DNA of 64,000 nt from Microbacterium sp. JZ31 (GTDB lineage Bacteria > Actinomycetota > Actinomycetes > Actinomycetales > Microbacteriaceae): contig NZ_CP017661.1 in NCBI RefSeq assembly GCF_016805985.1, positions 62,001-126,000 of the forward strand, given 5' to 3'. The notes beneath the pieces are model-generated. The model saw only the letters and a list, made by a program, of their open reading frames with translations, was not told the DNA's origin and did no database searches. The first letter of the stretch is position 1, and each line of letters opens with the position of its first letter. Shown piece after piece: positions 62,524-64,000 of the stretch. The translations under genes were made by a program, and so were the position numbers.

Positions 62524-63969
62524 ATGCCCGACACCGCGCCCGTCCCGATCCCGCCGTATCCGGCGGTCTCGTCGCTCGGACCGCTCGCGAGCGATCTCAC
62601 GATCGCGGAGGTGGCGGGAGACGCGGGCAGGTTCACGGACTACTCGGTGCCGGATGCGGGCATCCGCGCGCTGTACACGACGGAGAGCATCTGGCAGTCG
62701 TGGCTCGACGTCGAGGTCGCGCTCGCCCGCGCAGAGGCCGAGGTCGGGATCGTGCCCGAGGACGCGGCGCGCCGGATCGCGCAGGTCGGGCGGCTGTCGC
62801 ACCTCGACCGCGAGCGCGTGATCGCGGGCATGCGCGTGCAGGGCCACCCGCTCGTGCCGCTGATCGAGGAGCTCGCGGAGGCGGCGGGCGAGGGCGCCGG
62901 CGGGTGGGTGCACTGGGGGGCGACGAGCCAGAACATCATGCAGTCGGGCCACGCCATCCTGATCGGCCGGGCGCACGCGATCGTGAACCGCCTGCTGCTC
63001 GACTGCCTCGCGGCGCTCGCGGATCTCGCCGAGCGGTCGGCGACGATGATCATGCCGGGCCGGACGCACGGTCAGCACGCCGTGCCCATCACGTTCGGGC
63101 TCAAGGTCGCCACGTGGATCGACGACGTGCTGCGCGCCCACGACCGGATCGGGCACGGCGTGCGGCCGTGCCTGCGCGTGATGATGGCCGGCGCCGTCGG
63201 CAGCTTCGCGTCCCTCGGCGAGGTCGGCCCGCGCGTGCAGCGCCGCGTCGCCGACCTGCTGGGGCTGGAACCCATGCCGGTGCCGTCTCGCGCCCTGCTG
63301 TCACCGCAGTCGGGCTACATCTCCGACCTCGCACTGCTGTCCGCGGCATGCGGGCGCATCGCGATCGAGGTCGAGACGATGATGCAGACCGAGTTCGGCG
63401 AGGTGTCCGAGCCCGTCCCGGAGGGCTCCGTCGGCAGCTCGACCATGCCGCACAAGCGCAATCCCAAGCTCTCGGCCGACGTCCTGGATCTCGCGGCGCT
63501 CATCCGGGCGAGCGTGCCCGAGGCGATCGCCGCCACGATCCACGCGCACGAGGCCGACGGCGGCGCCACCGCGAAGATCGACGCCGCGATGCAGACGTGC
63601 CTCGTCGCGACCGGCGACATGCTGATGCGGCTGAAGGTGATCCTCGAGGGGCTCGAGCTGTTCCCCAAGCGCATGCGCCGCAACCTGGAGCTGAGCGGCA
63701 ACCTCATCGGATCCGAGGCCGTCATGCTCGCGCTCGGCGAGGAGATCGGGCGCGACGAGGCGCACCGCATCGTCTACGAGGCCGCGATGCGCTGCGCCAC
63801 GGAGGGCGAGGACTTCGAGGCGCTGCTGGTGTCGGACCCGCGCGTCCGGATCGCCCTGCCGGCCGAGCGGATCCGCGCGCTGCTGGATCCCGCGGGGCAC
63901 GTCGGCCTCGCTCCGCACATCGCGCGCGAGGCGGCCCGCCGCGCGCGCGAAGCGGTCGCCGGGGAGTGA
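62524..63969 (+). CDS. Fumarase/aspartase-superfamily lyase (adenylosuccinate lyase or 3-carboxymuconate cycloisomerase-like)
   Basis: A 481-residue lyase. The three superfamily regions are present: HWGATSQNIMQSG (about 138), GRTHGQHAVPITFGLKVA (about 179), and the signature GSSTMPHKRNPKLSADV (about 304) with the catalytic Ser loop. A C-terminal adenylosuccinate-lyase-type helical domain follows. The N-terminus differs from usual actinobacterial PurB, so a PcaB-like cycloisomerase or an uncharacterised lyase is as likely. The pca genes at 11929 lie 50 kb away. ATG 62524 has GGGAG 7 bases upstream; GTG 62518 is the alternative. Confidence 0.85.
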   Translation: MPDTAPVPIPPYPAVSSLGPLASDLTIAEVAGDAGRFTDYSVPDAGIRALYTTESIWQSWLDVEVALARAEAEVGIVPEDAARRIAQVGRLSHLDRERVIAGMRVQGHPLVPLIEELAEAAGEGAGGWVHWGATSQNIMQSGHAILIGRAHAIVNRLLLDCLAALADLAERSATMIMPGRTHGQHAVPITFGLKVATWIDDVLRAHDRIGHGVRPCLRVMMAGAVGSFASLGEVGPRVQRRVADLLGLEPMPVPSRALLSPQSGYISDLALLSAACGRIAIEVETMMQTEFGEVSEPVPEGSVGSSTMPHKRNPKLSADVLDLAALIRASVPEAIAATIHAHEADGGATAKIDAAMQTCLVATGDMLMRLKVILEGLELFPKRMRRNLELSGNLIGSEAVMLALGEEIGRDEAHRIVYEAAMRCATEGEDFEALLVSDPRVRIALPAERIRALLDPAGHVGLAPHIAREAARRAREAVAGE

Positions 63970-64000
63970 ACCCGGCTGCTGCGCGCGGCGGACCGCGGGT

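Noticed and set aside
62524..63969. Housekeeping adenylosuccinate lyase PurB
   Set aside because: Superfamily signatures are present, but the N-terminal region does not look like usual actinobacterial PurB. I kept a general lyase call.

Overview
The window is a high-GC, gene-dense actinobacterial chromosome segment. Gene content and protein style point to the Microbacteriaceae, probably Microbacterium or a close relative; this is judged by eye, since no search could be run. Genes are packed, with many 4-base ATGA or GTGA overlaps. Several promoters look leaderless: a TANNNT -10 box sits 6-7 bases before the start codon. I found no rRNA, tRNA, CRISPR array, transposase or prophage. The only stretch above 300 bases without a conventional gene is 21968-22334, which holds the promoter, leader peptide and attenuator of an erm gene.

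Layout, left half. 1-4833: cytochrome bd oxidase genes (cydA, cydB, start of cydD) run leftward, divergent from a BlaI-type repressor and M56 protease pair, with a cluster of dyads between them. 4886-7002: a Tat/lipoprotein flavin amine oxidase whose domain order looks circularly permuted, then a Pr6Pr membrane protein. 7062-10759: PucR-type regulator, zinc alcohol dehydrogenase and SDR. 10856-15343: prolyl aminopeptidase, then the end of the beta-ketoadipate pathway (pcaI, pcaJ, pcaF) with its IclR regulator and a tandem PcaR-like operator. 15340-21103: dodecin, MFS exporter, glycosyltransferase, GNAT, hypothetical, LLM oxidoreductase, GrpB. 21209-22183: erm rRNA methyltransferase with attenuator. 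22335-25244: glyS, GntR regulator, a DUF1801 remnant and an HhH-GPD protein.

Right half. 25327-35643: an almost complete coproporphyrin-dependent heme pathway (hemA, hemE, cgoX, chdC, hemC, hemD, hemB, hemL), interrupted by three small envelope genes; ferrochelatase is not here. 35758-42115: six-gene Mrp Na+/H+ antiporter operon with a fused A/B subunit. 42144-43841: alanine dehydrogenase and its Lrp-type regulator. 43949-46653: methionine ABC importer. 46700-50866: lipoprotein, VOC protein, DUF5302, argG, small membrane protein and a ZIP-like transporter. 50878-57077: a leftward MoxR/DUF58/VWA/TPR operon of the Bat aerotolerance type. 57335-60357: purA, a frameshifted beta-propeller lactonase and chorismate mutase. 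60373-62344: an ABC transporter under a YtrA-type GntR regulator. 62524-63969: a fumarase/aspartase-superfamily lyase.

Functional links: heme made by the central cluster would supply the cytochrome bd oxidase at the left end, and the Mrp antiporter and bd oxidase both serve membrane energetics. The parts most worth checking are the permuted amine oxidase, the erm attenuator, the cyd/BlaI control region, and short leader ORFs coupled to downstream genes.
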